Shown: in pieces, positions 1 through 5,676 of the stretch
Position numbering within the stretch: the stretch's first letter is position 1
Layout: each line of letters starts with the position of its first letter
Assembly (NCBI GenBank): GCA_009777135.1
Contig: WRMM01000151.1
Coordinates: forward strand, 1-5,676
Source of the DNA: Candidatus Fibrimonadales bacterium
GTDB lineage: Bacteria; Fibrobacterota; Fibrobacteria; Fibrobacterales; Fibrobacteraceae
Length of the DNA stretch: 5,676 nucleotides
Direction of reading: 5' to 3'
Translations under genes and position numbers: made by a program
Notes under the pieces: model-generated
The model's input: only the letters and a program-made list of their open reading frames with translations
Told to the model about the DNA's origin: nothing
Databases searched by the model: none

Positions 1-1619
1 CCTGCAATGGCAATGCCTTTTCTAGTGTCTATGCCCTCAATAGCTAACGCTTTCTCTTCTTTAGGAATCCATTTTTTCAAAATAGCGTCTAATTTAAGGA
101 CATCAATGGGCTTTGACAAAAAATCATTGAAGCCATTTGCCAAAAACATTTCTTCCGTTCCCGCAACGGCATTGGCGGTTAAGGCAACAATCGGCAAATT
201 TTTATAGCGCGGCTCATTCAGCTCCCTTATGCGTTTTGCCGTTTCAACTCCGTCCATTTCTGGCATCATGTGATCCATAAATACAATGTTGTATTCATTG
301 CTTTTTATTTTTTCGAGAGCTTCAAAACCGCTGTTTGCAATTTCAATTTCCAAGCCATAAGGCTGGAGCAAGCCCTGCGCAACAAAAAGATTTGCTTCCA
401 AATCATCTACAATCAACACTTTGCCATGCGGCATGTGTTCGCGTATAAAATGCGCCTTTCCCGGTTCGCTCAAAAAACGGAGGCTTTGCAGTTCTTCAAC
501 CAATTCCTTGCCTAAAACGCTGCTCCCAGTTGACTTTTGCATCAGATGCACAATAAAAACAGAACCTGTGCCTGGCTCGCTCTCCACCGCTATTTTTCCA
601 TCCATCATCTCAACAAGGTTTTTAGTAATGCTCATGCCAAGGCCTGTGCCTTCTTTGGTGCGGTTTGATTCCTTGTTAAACTGCGAATAATCATCAAACA
701 GCTTTGCAACTTGTTCTGCAGTCATGCCTTGCCCTGTGTCGCGCACGGTAAAGATAAGCCTAACGGCATCTTGCTCTGTTTGAGAACTTGCCTCAAGCGT
801 AACTTTTCCTTTATCAGTGTATTTTATGGCGTTGGAAAGCAAGTTGTTCAGCACTTGCTTAATGCGGAGTTCATCGCCAAATAGCACAGATGGCAGATTT
901 TCGGAAACGTGAAGCACAAAATCTATCGGTTTGCCGCCTATACGCATTATGTTTAGCTGAATGGTGTCATTAATCAAGCTGGCAGTGTTGTATTGAATTG
1001 GAGTAATCTCGAATTTGCCAGTGCCAATTTTGGATAAGTCTAAAATATCGTTGATTATTCCCAGCAGCGTATAGCCAGAATTGTAAATTTTCTGGAACAT
1101 ATTTCTGATTTCTGGCGGAATGTCTTTTTGCTCTAGCTTGATTTCTGAAATGCCAAGTATTGCGTTCAAGGGGGTGCGGATTTCGTGGCTGATGGTTGCC
1201 AAAAATTTGGACTTTGCGACATTCGCTTCTTCGGCAGCTTGGCGGCTTTCCACCAAGGGCGTAATATCGGCAATGTCAATAAACTTATAGCCATTGGTTC
1301 CTGCTAATTTGTCTGACACAACTTTGAAATACCGCTCTTTGCCATATATATTAATTTTAATAACCGATTCAAATAAACCATCTTTATCCAAAATATCGGC
1401 AAACATAATCTTTAATGCTTTCTCGTGAAACAAATCAATAAGCGGCTGGCCTACAGCAAATTCTTTGCGTCCAAAACGCGCAAATTTCAGCATTGGTCCA
1501 GAAATATAACGAACCCTGTTGCTAGAATCGGTAATCAGCATATAATTAGGCGTGCTTTGAAGAAGCGAAGAAAATGCCGTAAAATCCTGCTCTGGTTTAT
1601 TTTTTTTGCGCCAAAACAT
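1..1619 (-). CDS. Cytoplasmic PAS hybrid histidine kinase with receiver (3' end beyond window)
   Basis: A soluble hybrid sensor kinase: it should autophosphorylate on histidine and pass the phosphate to its own receiver aspartate. The 539 complete residues visible show a short basic N-terminus (MFWRKKNK), a PAS-like domain at about 20-120, HisKA with SHEIRTP (phospho-acceptor H145), and HATPase with N-box N259/N263, G1 box DTGQG (294-298) and G2 box GTGLG (324-328). The receiver, about 399-520, has acidic D405/D406, phospho-acceptor D449, T481 and K503. All key residues are present. There is no signal peptide or membrane helix, so it should sense a cytoplasmic cue. The start ATG at 1619 lies inside the end of the upstream kinase gene (23-bp overlap) and has AGGG nine bases before it, suggesting translational coupling. 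The frame is still open at base 1, in a linker reading IEGIDTRKGIAIAG. In similar kinases such a linker usually leads into an HPt domain, which is inferred here and not seen. The ligand is unknown. Confidence 0.95.
   Translation of the reverse strand, partial: MFWRKKNKPEQDFTAFSSLLQSTPNYMLITDSSNRVRYISGPMLKFARFGRKEFAVGQPLIDLFHEKALKIMFADILDKDGLFESVIKINIYGKERYFKVVSDKLAGTNGYKFIDIADITPLVESRQAAEEANVAKSKFLATISHEIRTPLNAILGISEIKLEQKDIPPEIRNMFQKIYNSGYTLLGIINDILDLSKIGTGKFEITPIQYNTASLINDTIQLNIMRIGGKPIDFVLHVSENLPSVLFGDELRIKQVLNNLLSNAIKYTDKGKVTLEASSQTEQDAVRLIFTVRDTGQGMTAEQVAKLFDDYSQFNKESNRTKEGTGLGMSITKNLVEMMDGKIAVESEPGTGSVFIVHLMQKSTGSSVLGKELVEELQSLRFLSEPGKAHFIREHMPHGKVLIVDDLEANLFVAQGLLQPYGLEIEIANSGFEALEKIKSNEYNIVFMDHMMPEMDGVETAKRIRELNEPRYKNLPIVALTANAVAGTEEMFLANGFNDFLSKPIDVLKLDAILKKWIPKEEKALAIEGIDTRKGIAIA
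55..131 (-). repeat. 77-bp exact direct repeat, copy in the PAS kinase receiver
   Basis: Identical base for base to 2645-2721 at a fixed offset of 2590. It encodes the end of the receiver (FNDFLSKPIDVLKL and following), including the conserved lysine. It is the longest exact run in a repeat of about 88% identity covering 55-420. Confidence 0.95.
250..300 (-). repeat. 51-bp exact direct repeat, copy in the PAS kinase receiver
   Basis: Identical to 2840-2890 at the same offset of 2590. It encodes NEYNIVFMDHMMPEMDG, which holds the phospho-acceptor aspartate D449. Confidence 0.95.
625..654 (-). repeat. 30-bp exact repeat at the HATPase G2 box, PAS kinase copy
   Basis: Identical to 3221-3250 (offset 2596, because small indels separate the kinase cores). 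It encodes EGTGLGMSIT, the glycine-rich ATP-lid motif, and stands out within otherwise more divergent kinase-core DNA. Confidence 0.9.
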
Positions 1620-2586
1620 TTTTATATACCCTATGCGAATAATCTGCGAAGTCCAAGCCCTCAGGCGCAAAAAAACGCACGCTCTGCGGGACAATTTCAA
1701 ATTTAAATTCATCTGTGTAAAAGGCTTCTCCGTCTAATTGAACGCGGATAGGCAAATCGCTTTTCAATTCCATTTTTCTGAATGTTTTTTGGAAATATAT
1801 ATCGTGCTTTTCAAAATGCCCTTTGGTAAAATCTCCTATGGATTTTAGCTGTTTTAAGAATTTAGCGGATTTTCCAAATGTCACATTAAGAAGTCCGTCA
1901 TTTGGTTTTGAATAGGGGCTGCACACCATGCTGCCGCCGCTGCATGGCCCGTTAGCCACTTTTATGTTAAAGTAATTGCCAGATAAATCTTCTCCATCCA
2001 CCAATACCTGATACCGCTGCTCCATAACTTCTTTATTCAACAGCGAACGCAGGGCAAAGAATGTATAAATATTGCGAACAAAGGGCTTGATGATTTTTGA
2101 GCGATAGCGCTGGAAAAAAACGCAAGCATCAATTGTAGCCTGCCCTTCCATTCCTATGCCAACCTGATTTATAGCGTAATTTGAACCGCAGTTGATAATG
2201 TCAATAAAATGCGAAGGTGCATTGAGCAATTTGTCTATGCAAAGAAATTCTTGCTTGGCATTCTCGCCAAAAGCACGGACAAAATCATTTGCTCTTCCAT
2301 AAGGCACGTTTGTCAGTTCGGCGTTTGGAAAGCCAATCATGCCGTTTAAGCAATCAAAAAGAATGCCATCGCCGCCAATAGCGTAAATCCTCACAGTTTC
2401 TTTTGGCGAAACGCTCTGGATATAATTGTGAACTATAGCAACGGCGTCGCGAGGATAGCGGGATATGTAAACCTTATGCTCTTCTGCATCGCTTTGCGAA
2501 AAGCAATTCTCAATCTCTGCCAAAACTTTTTCAATGCTGCCAGGCACAGGAAAAGAATGCGGGTTTAAAACGAAGAAATGCCGCAT
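1597..2586 (-). other. Lipid kinase (DAGK_cat/YegS-like) module of the fusion protein, residues 867-1195
   Basis: This 329-residue module is the length of a free-standing bacterial diacylglycerol/lipid kinase, a family that transfers phosphate from ATP to a membrane lipid such as diacylglycerol. Family landmarks appear in order: FVLNPHS near the start (usual form NPxSG), GGDG at 937-940, PYGRANDF at 961-968 (usual form PLGTxNDF), NQVGIGMEG at 1006-1014, NGPCSGG at 1078-1084, NDGLL at 1095-1099 and DGE at 1151-1153, whose acidic residues belong to the catalytic region in YegS/DgkB. Changes from the usual pattern are GGDGT-x-N-E to GGDGI-L-F-D, PLGT to PYGR, and loss of the glycine in NPxSG. 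With the core GGDG, NDF and DGE retained, I judge it probably active but possibly of altered substrate preference. It has no signal or membrane helix of its own; the membrane helix at 418-440 would hold it near its lipid. Confidence 0.9.
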
Positions 2587-5184
2587 ACCGTCAGTCATGG
2601 GAATGTTCTTTTTAATATCCAAGGCTTCGATTTTCGGTGCTTTTTCTTCTTTAGGAATCCATTTTTTCAAAATAGCGTCTAATTTAAGGACATCAATGGG
2701 CTTTGACAAAAAATCATTGAAACCATTTGCCAAAAACATTTCTTTTGTTCCGGAAACGGCATTGGCTGTTAATGCGACAATCGGCAAATTCCGCTTTTGC
2801 GGTTCATCAAATTCTCTTATGCGTTTTGCTGTTTCAACGCCGTCCATTTCTGGCATCATGTGATCCATAAATACAATGTTGTATTCATTGTTTTTTATTT
2901 TTTCCAGAGCTTCAAAACCGCTGTTTGCTATTTCTATTTTCAACCCGTAAGGCTGAAGCAAACCTTGCGTCACAAAAAGATTTGTATCTAGGTCGTCCAC
3001 AATCAGCACTCTGCCTGCAGGCATAAAATCACGCTTGATTTTGATTTTTTCCATTTGTTTTTTATCGGAAAAATTGAAGTTTTGCAGGCTTTTTGCAAGC
3101 TCTTTGCCTAGCGTATCTGTTCCCAAACTTTTTTGCGCTAGATGAACTACAAAAGCCGTGCCTGTGCCCAGCTCGCTTTTCACATCAATTTTTCCATGCA
3201 TCATTTCCACAAGTTTTTTGGTAATGCTCATGCCAAGGCCTGTGCCTTCTATTGTGCGGTTAGCAGCCATATTAAAGCGAGAATATTCATCAAAAAGATT
3301 TGCTATATGCTCCTTTGTCATTCCCAAGCCTGTGTCGCTCACCTTAACAACAAGATACGGAACATCATAATACACTTCCAGCTTTACATATCCTTTTTTT
3401 GTGTATTTAAAAGCATTGGAAAGCAAATTGTTTATAATCTGCTTAACACGCAAATCGTCTCCAAGCAGATAGCAAGGCAATTTTTCGGAAACTTTAAGCT
3501 CAAATTTAATTGGCTTATTGTCTATGCGCAGCTGGTTCAAATTGACTATATCGTTAATCAGGCTGGCGGTTTCGTATTTTTCTGGCATTAACTCAAATTT
3601 ATCTGTTTCAACTTTGGAAATATCAAGAATATCGTTGATAATCCCAAGCAACATATAGCTGGATTTGTAAATTTTGCCCAAAGCTTCTTTTGCTTCTGTA
3701 GAATTGCGTTCCTTGTTCAGCTCAATTTCTGTGATTCCCATAATTGCGTTTACGGGCGTGCGAATTTCGTGGCTCATCTTTGCAAGAAAATTGCTTTTTG
3801 TTTTGGAGGCTTTATGAGCCATTTTTGTTGCTTCTTCGTAAAGATTTTTTGTTCTAATGTTTTTTGCAAATAAAATGCTTATGATTATGAGCAGCAGCAA
3901 AAGAACTACAGCCGATACGGATAGATAAACAGAACGTTCATACGCCTGTTTTTTTGAGTAATCATAAATGCGGCTTGCCCAGTGCTTTGCGATTTGTTCG
4001 GTATTTACAAAGTTTTGGGCTTTGCTGATAATGGAACGCAAGGTTTCTTGATTTTTATTAAGCCCAAAAAAGGATTGCTCTATTGGCGCAGAGAAAATTA
4101 TATTGGCTTTGTAACCTGACTTTTCACGAAAATTCATCTGGAAAAGCAGTTTGGAATCAGAAGTCATAAACAGGTCTATCTCGCCTTTTTCCAATGCGTC
4201 AAAAGCCTCGTAATAGGTATTATACCGCTTTATGTTTGGGTGCTGGGGAAACCATTTGTCGAATGCTTCTTCGTGCACTGCCCCCTTTACAAGACCCACG
4301 GCAGTTCGCGCCACTTGGGAAATTTTCAGATTTGGATAATCCGCTCTTGACAAAAGCGCATAATGGGAAGAGAAATAAGGAACATTTGTCCATATAAAAT
4401 GAGCCTCTCTTTCTTTGGAATAAAGCAGCTCCGAGACCAAAGCGACTTCGTTTGTCCTGAGCATATCAAGTATTTCCGTCCACAGCGTATTTTTGTCTGT
4501 TGCCACTTCAAATTCAATGCCAGCAAGCTTGGTTACTTCTGCTAAAATATCTGGTGCAATTCCCTGAAATTTCTTTTGCTTTTTATCGTAAAAACAAACC
4601 GGATAATAATCATTTTCCAAAGCGATGCGCACCTTTGCATTGTTTGCGGATAAATTGGCTATATAAGCGGTTTCTTCGTTATTGAGAGATTTGCGGAATT
4701 TATATTTTGCAAATTCGTCATTGCTCTCCTTGTATAATTCATAAAGAATATCAATCCCTCCAGCCGCGATATATTTGCTAACCACCGATACAATCGGCTC
4801 AAACTCTGGGTTTGCGGCAATCAATGAAACGGGAGTATATGCCAGCGAAAAAAATTCTTCATAATCAATTGACTCTGCGGCAATTATTCCTTTGAGCGAA
4901 AAATCCCAGTTATGAATTTCTTGAGCAAAGTGAGTGTCAAAAAGCGTTGAAAGCAATTCGCAAAATTTTGCCGTAAAACCTGCCAGGCTATCGTTTTGCA
5001 GCTTGAAGCTTTGCCTAGCAGATTTAAGCTCTTCTACTGCAGCTATTTCTTCTTTTGTTACGCCGGGGATTTCGCTATATGATTTTATGGATTTAATGTC
5101 AAAGGGCGGTTCTTTTGAGCCTTTAAAACAATAAATCAAGCAACAGCTTATAACAATAATATGTAAAAAGAAAAGCAGCCTCAT
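1597..5184 (-). CDS. Membrane hybrid histidine kinase fused to a diacylglycerol-kinase-like lipid kinase
   Basis: A 1195-residue fusion protein. Order: hydrophobic N-terminal segment (about 3-20), shortened first solute-binding-type domain (about 41-168), complete second solute-binding domain of the type found in sensor kinases (about 183-408), membrane helix (about 418-440, followed by KNIRTK, positive inside), helical linker, HisKA with SHEIRTP (H472), HATPase with N586/N590, DTGLG (617-621) and GTGLG (647-651), and receiver (about 724-843) with D730/D731, phospho-acceptor D774, T806 and K828. From M867 to the end follows a YegS/DgkB-type lipid kinase, in place of the HPt domain common in such kinases. 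All phosphorelay residues are intact. The binding domains should face the periplasm and both kinases the cytoplasm. The N-terminus contains VIS-C14, which fits a loose lipobox, but the hydrophobic run continues past it, so signal anchor versus lipoprotein is undecided. The start at 5184 has AGG five bases upstream. The sensed ligand and lipid substrate cannot be read from sequence. Domain calls are strong; coupling between the two kinase activities is inference. Confidence 0.95.
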   Translation of the reverse strand: MRLLFFLHIIVISCCLIYCFKGSKEPPFDIKSIKSYSEIPGVTKEEIAAVEELKSARQSFKLQNDSLAGFTAKFCELLSTLFDTHFAQEIHNWDFSLKGIIAAESIDYEEFFSLAYTPVSLIAANPEFEPIVSVVSKYIAAGGIDILYELYKESNDEFAKYKFRKSLNNEETAYIANLSANNAKVRIALENDYYPVCFYDKKQKKFQGIAPDILAEVTKLAGIEFEVATDKNTLWTEILDMLRTNEVALVSELLYSKEREAHFIWTNVPYFSSHYALLSRADYPNLKISQVARTAVGLVKGAVHEEAFDKWFPQHPNIKRYNTYYEAFDALEKGEIDLFMTSDSKLLFQMNFREKSGYKANIIFSAPIEQSFFGLNKNQETLRSIISKAQNFVNTEQIAKHWASRIYDYSKKQAYERSVYLSVSAVVLLLLLIIISILFAKNIRTKNLYEEATKMAHKASKTKSNFLAKMSHEIRTPVNAIMGITEIELNKERNSTEAKEALGKIYKSSYMLLGIINDILDISKVETDKFELMPEKYETASLINDIVNLNQLRIDNKPIKFELKVSEKLPCYLLGDDLRVKQIINNLLSNAFKYTKKGYVKLEVYYDVPYLVVKVSDTGLGMTKEHIANLFDEYSRFNMAANRTIEGTGLGMSITKKLVEMMHGKIDVKSELGTGTAFVVHLAQKSLGTDTLGKELAKSLQNFNFSDKKQMEKIKIKRDFMPAGRVLIVDDLDTNLFVTQGLLQPYGLKIEIANSGFEALEKIKNNEYNIVFMDHMMPEMDGVETAKRIREFDEPQKRNLPIVALTANAVSGTKEMFLANGFNDFLSKPIDVLKLDAILKKWIPKEEKAPKIEALDIKKNIPMTDGMRHFFVLNPHSFPVPGSIEKVLAEIENCFSQSDAEEHKVYISRYPRDAVAIVHNYIQSVSPKETVRIYAIGGDGILFDCLNGMIGFPNAELTNVPYGRANDFVRAFGENAKQEFLCIDKLLNAPSHFIDIINCGSNYAINQVGIGMEGQATIDACVFFQRYRSKIIKPFVRNIYTFFALRSLLNKEVMEQRYQVLVDGEDLSGNYFNIKVANGPCSGGSMVCSPYSKPNDGLLNVTFGKSAKFLKQLKSIGDFTKGHFEKHDIYFQKTFRKMELKSDLPIRVQLDGEAFYTDEFKFEIVPQSVRFFAPEGLDFADYSHRVYKNVLAQKK
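1629..1632 (-). promoter_or_regulatory. Ribosome binding site of the downstream PAS kinase gene, inside the upstream gene
   Basis: AGGG on the minus strand lies nine bases before the ATG at 1619, within the last codons of the fusion kinase gene. It supports this start and suggests that ribosomes finishing the upstream gene can restart here. Confidence 0.5.
2645..2721 (-). repeat. 77-bp exact direct repeat, copy in the fusion kinase receiver
   Basis: Partner of 55-131. Synonymous positions are also identical, so protein-level constraint alone does not explain the match. Confidence 0.95.
2840..2890 (-). repeat. 51-bp exact direct repeat, copy in the fusion kinase receiver
   Basis: Partner of 250-300, covering the phospho-acceptor aspartate D774 of the fusion kinase. 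Confidence 0.95.
3221..3250 (-). repeat. 30-bp exact repeat at the HATPase G2 box, fusion kinase copy
   Basis: Partner of 625-654, encoding the same G2 box motif in the fusion kinase. Confidence 0.9.
4675..5067 (-). other. Shortened first solute-binding-type domain (residues about 40-170 of the fusion kinase)
   Basis: The segment begins VTKEEIAAVEELK and continues through GFTAKFCELLSTLF, which resembles the first half of lobe 1 of a bacterial extracellular solute-binding domain. It then passes, around residues 98-112, directly to FSLAYTPVSLIAANPEFEPI and a C-terminal helix region, which resembles the closing part of the same fold. The whole unit is about 125 residues against roughly 220 for a complete domain and for its neighbour at 183-408. 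The central lobe therefore appears to be missing, with the reading frame kept. This rests on recalled family patterns, so the exact join is approximate. It probably does not bind ligand by a two-lobe clamp and may serve as a structural or dimerisation element. Confidence 0.55.
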
Positions 5185-5189
5185 ATTGA

Positions 5190-5192
5190 CCT
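5190..5192 (-). promoter_or_regulatory. Ribosome binding site of the fusion kinase gene
   Basis: On the minus strand AGG sits five bases before the ATG at 5184 (ACAGGTCAATATG). It is short and slightly close but is the only Shine-Dalgarno-like element near this start, and it supports the start that includes the hydrophobic N-terminal segment. Confidence 0.5.
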
Positions 5193-5252
5193 GTGCAATG
5201 AATATAGAAATATTTACAGAAAAAAATTGAAGTAATCTCTTTGCAATCTGTT

Positions 5253-5282
5253 ATTATTTATGCTTATAACCGAAATAGACAA
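5253..5282 (-). promoter_or_regulatory. Weak candidate promoter for the two-kinase operon
   Basis: On the minus strand TTGTCT (5282-5277) and AATAAT (5258-5253) are separated by 18 bases, resembling a sigma-70 promoter about 70 bases before the kinase start. The 163-bp gap is AT-rich, so such matches are expected by chance. I see no clear operator, riboswitch or rho-independent terminator in this gap, so read-through from the lipoprotein gene is also possible. Confidence 0.22.
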
Positions 5283-5347
5283 GCTTAGAACGGAAAACGC
5301 CGAGCTTAAAGAGCACTACAAGCTGGCGTAAATTCGTTTATAGCCTA

Positions 5348-5676
5348 TCATTCCTCATTTAAATTATCGCAACTTCCCTGGGCGGCCATAGCACCATATA
5401 TATGTATTGTGGCTTTAACTCCGTCATTTTCCACTGGGCAGCTAAGCCCTGCTCCAGATGGGCATTTGCCTCCAGACCATGTTTGCGGCGCGGCGCAGGC
5501 TGCTTTTGCATCGCTCGAAGATACGCCTTCAGTCCACTCAGTGCACATAGAGCCCAATGCTGCCCCATAATCCATGGTGCACGAACCGATAGCGCCACCG
5601 CCGCTGCCGCCCTCGTCTTTGTCCGATGAGCAGGAAATTGTTATTGCCATGGCAAGCATTAAACTTGCCGTTGCTA
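5348..5676 (-). CDS. Small cysteine-rich putative lipoprotein (5' end beyond window)
   Basis: I do not recognise a family. The frame is open to the right edge and ends in TGA at 5348. The first visible residues (ATASLMLAMAITISC) look like the hydrophobic core of a lipoprotein signal peptide ending in a loose lipobox, IS-C. They extend upstream of the ATG at 5659, so the true start probably lies beyond the window and 5659 is likely internal. After the presumed lipidated cysteine comes a flexible tether, SSDKDEGGSGGG, typical of surface lipoproteins, and then about 75 residues with six further cysteines (an even number, compatible with three disulfides), ending NLNEE. The gene looks more GC-rich than the kinase genes, partly from glycine and alanine codons. 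It has the same orientation as the kinases and ends 163 bp before them; a functional link is not shown. The predicted location is the cell envelope. Its role is unknown. Confidence 0.65.
   Translation of the reverse strand, partial: ATASLMLAMAITISCSSDKDEGGSGGGAIGSCTMDYGAALGSMCTEWTEGVSSSDAKAACAAPQTWSGGKCPSGAGLSCPVENDGVKATIHIYGAMAAQGSCDNLNEE

Noticed and set aside
2534..2991. Open frames on the plus strand opposite the receiver-lipid kinase region (and the matching ones at 7-690)
   Set aside because: They mirror the conserved receiver DNA on the minus strand, occur in parallel in both paralogues because the DNA is repeated, and have no family resemblance or ribosome binding sites.
3142..3591. 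149-codon plus-strand frame opposite the HATPase domain
   Set aside because: It lies wholly antisense to well-conserved HATPase motifs, and its composition is that of a reverse-complement shadow.
5241..5270. Plus-strand promoter TTGCAA/TATAAC with 18-base spacing
   Set aside because: The boxes are plausible but lie in AT-rich DNA, and no supported plus-strand gene follows. Kept only as context for the small peptide frame.
5282..5330. Possible rho-independent terminator after the lipoprotein gene
   Set aside because: The only stem seen (AGCTT paired with AAGCT across a 12-base loop) is short and is not followed by a run of T on the minus strand.
5402..5629. Plus-strand and alternative minus-strand frames in the lipoprotein region
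   Set aside because: Only the minus frame ending at 5348 has a signal-peptide core, lipobox and tether. The others are shadows of its GC-rich codons.
1..5676. CRISPR array, insertion sequence, tRNA or rRNA
   Set aside because: No short regularly spaced repeats, transposase-like frame, terminal inverted repeats or structured RNA gene were found. The long repeats are paralogous coding sequence.

Overview
The window comes from an AT-rich bacterial genome and is coded almost entirely on the minus strand. Three protein genes are supported. Two are consecutive hybrid histidine kinases, and one is a small putative lipoprotein at the right edge. The kinase style is familiar from gut-associated treponemes and similar anaerobes: periplasmic binding domains, a single membrane helix, a HisKA/HATPase core, then a receiver ending 'WIPKEEKA..IE..D..K.I'. 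The serine/glycine tether after the lipoprotein cysteine would also suit Fibrobacterota. The phylum is inferred from style only and remains open.

Layout, in transcription order (right to left). (1) 5676-5348: the 3' part of a small, cysteine-rich, glycine-tethered putative lipoprotein gene whose start lies beyond the right edge. (2) 5347-5185: a 163-bp gap with a weak promoter candidate and no clear terminator. (3) 5184-1597: an uninterrupted 1195-residue gene encoding a membrane-bound hybrid histidine kinase. It has an N-terminal hydrophobic segment, a shortened first binding domain, a complete second binding domain, a membrane helix, HisKA, HATPase and a receiver. Instead of the expected HPt domain it ends in a full-length diacylglycerol-kinase/YegS-type lipid kinase. 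(4) 1619-1: a second hybrid kinase overlapping the first by 23 bp. It has a PAS domain, HisKA, HATPase and receiver, no membrane segment, and runs off the left edge where an HPt domain would be expected to begin.

The main discovery candidate is the fusion in gene 3. One polypeptide joins a periplasmic ligand sensor, a two-component phosphorelay and a lipid kinase, so lipid phosphorylation could be a direct output of the signalling protein. The join falls at a methionine followed by 'RHFFVLNPHS', which looks like the original start of a free-standing lipid kinase gene.

The two kinases are paralogues. Their receivers are 88% identical in protein and about 88% in DNA, with perfect runs of 77 and 51 bp. 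The kinase cores look clearly more divergent, which suggests local gene conversion or selection for a shared partner. A plausible model is a coupled pair: a membrane sensor with lipid-kinase output and a cytoplasmic PAS kinase, able to exchange phosphoryl groups through nearly interchangeable receivers.
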